A DNA stretch of 64,000 nt from contig NW_019028981.1 of NCBI RefSeq assembly GCF_002105155.1, positions 372,001 to 436,000 of the forward strand, read 5' to 3'. The position numbers and the translations under genes are program-made. How positions within the stretch are numbered: position 1 is the first letter of the stretch; each line of letters starts with the position of its first letter. The notes under the pieces were generated by a model that was not told the origin of the DNA, made no database searches, and saw only the letters and a list, made by a program, of their open reading frames with translations. Source of the DNA: Lobosporangium transversale. Its lineage: Eukaryota; Mortierellomycota; Mortierellomycetes; Mortierellales; Mortierellaceae. Positions 63,386 through 64,000 of this stretch are shown here, one piece after another.

Positions 63386-64000
63386 ATGACTCGAATGTCA
63401 TGCCCAGTTCAAGAGAGTGTACTCCAACAACTATTCAAGGTTCTCACCAACCTGGTATCAAGTGATAACACAATCCGAGCCTCGGCCGAGACCTATCTTA
63501 ATGCTGATTGGATACTCAAAAAGCCAGATGCTCTTCTCTCTGGACTTGCACACTTTGCAAAACATAGTGAAGTGGCCGATGTAAGTCATAAGACAAAAAA
63601 GGGGGATCTTGTTAGGAAAAATAAAGATAATGCAGGTTCTTGATCTGGCTGATCAATAGAGAGATAGAAAGAGGGGAAGAGTGAGAAAGGGTTGGATCGC
63701 GTGAGAAAGATGCATCAGACATAAAGGGCGTGTTGTTCATTTTTTATATATATGTATATTTATTCATATTTCTTATTGTATTCTACTATCCTTCACGTCG
63801 GGACAGTTACGTTCTTTCGCTGCAGTCTTAACACGTCGAGTTGCTTTCAAAGCTCCCGCGAACCAAGATGCCAGATCATCAGGGACCAAGTCTCCATCAT
63901 CGCCTATTCCATCTTCAGCTAGTTCGGAAACAACGTTATGGGGCAATGTACAAGAAGATACTCGGACGTATGTCAAGGCTCAATTCTTGGAGTCACTTGT
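63386..64000 (+). CDS. Importin-beta family karyopherin, N-terminal part (cut by window end)
   Basis: Nuclear transport receptor built from HEAT repeats. Two exons are visible, 63386-63580 (65 codons) and 63807 to the window edge; the phase is kept. It begins MTRMSCPVQESVLQQLFKVL, with a first HEAT-like pair containing NTIRASAETYLNADWI and DALLSGLAHFAK. After the intron comes LRSFAAVLTRRVAFK, the conserved importin N-terminal block, then an Ala/Ser/Pro insert and LWGNVQEDTRTYVKAQFLES. The pattern best fits the importin-5/Kap121 (Pse1) or Kap123 (importin-4) branch, by recollection of the RSFAAVLxRR motif. The start was taken at the first ATG after a TATAAAA-containing pyrimidine-rich leader. 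Confidence 0.88.

Overview
The window comes from a filamentous fungus, most likely an early-diverging Mucoromycota/Mortierellomycota-type genome. This rests on many short GT-AG introns, very long pure A/T homopolymers, and a gene set typical of those fungi: Ndt80/PhoG factor, Trf4-type poly(A) polymerase, Egd1, Rsa4/Notchless, Avt-type transporter, and a MOF-like histone acetyltransferase with a chromo barrel. The phylum is an inference. Exon chains were built by eye from GT/AG sites, reading-frame phase and family motifs. Nearly all multi-exon models close to an exact multiple of three.

0-20.6 kb: C-terminal part of methylenetetrahydrofolate reductase (+), a CDC14 phosphatase (+), an unrecognised 614-residue protein (-), a KAT8/MOF-like MYST acetyltransferase in seven exons (-), NADH-cytochrome b5 reductase in five exons (+), an SSX2IP/Msd1-type (ADIP domain) microtubule-anchoring protein in eight exons (+), and the NAC beta subunit (-).

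20.6-47.8 kb: a gene-poor stretch, an Ndt80/vib-1-like transcription factor (-) with almost 6 kb of non-coding DNA upstream, the 60S assembly WD40 protein NLE1/Rsa4 (-) whose last exon is only 13 nt, an unknown protein with a possible PP1-docking tail (+), a vacuolar-type amino-acid transporter (+), a cytochrome P450 (+) and a TRF4-type non-canonical poly(A) polymerase (-).

49.4-53.7 kb is a nest of mobile DNA beside a tRNA-Asp(GTC). It holds a tRNA-headed SINE with a 19-bp target duplication, a DNA element with long inverted ends and repeated 16-20 bp palindromes, a LINE-like retroposon inserted inside that element's left inverted repeat (18-bp duplication), and a second LINE-like copy. The second copy carries a 79-bp poly(A) retroposon (21-bp duplication) and a 126-bp antisense fragment of a DNA-3-methyladenine glycosylase gene. 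The SINE and the LINE-like copies share their 3' part, as expected if the LINE mobilises the SINE.

53.8-64 kb: a mARC-type MOSC protein (-) with an 11-nt internal micro-exon, divergent from UBC13 (+); a type II membrane glycosyltransferase with a DAD motif (-); a 4.2-kb gene-poor stretch; and the start of an importin-beta family karyopherin (+), cut by the window end. The genes are mostly unrelated housekeeping functions. One functional link is that mARC enzymes receive electrons through cytochrome b5 and its NADH reductase, and both a reductase and an mARC-like gene lie in this window, about 38 kb apart.
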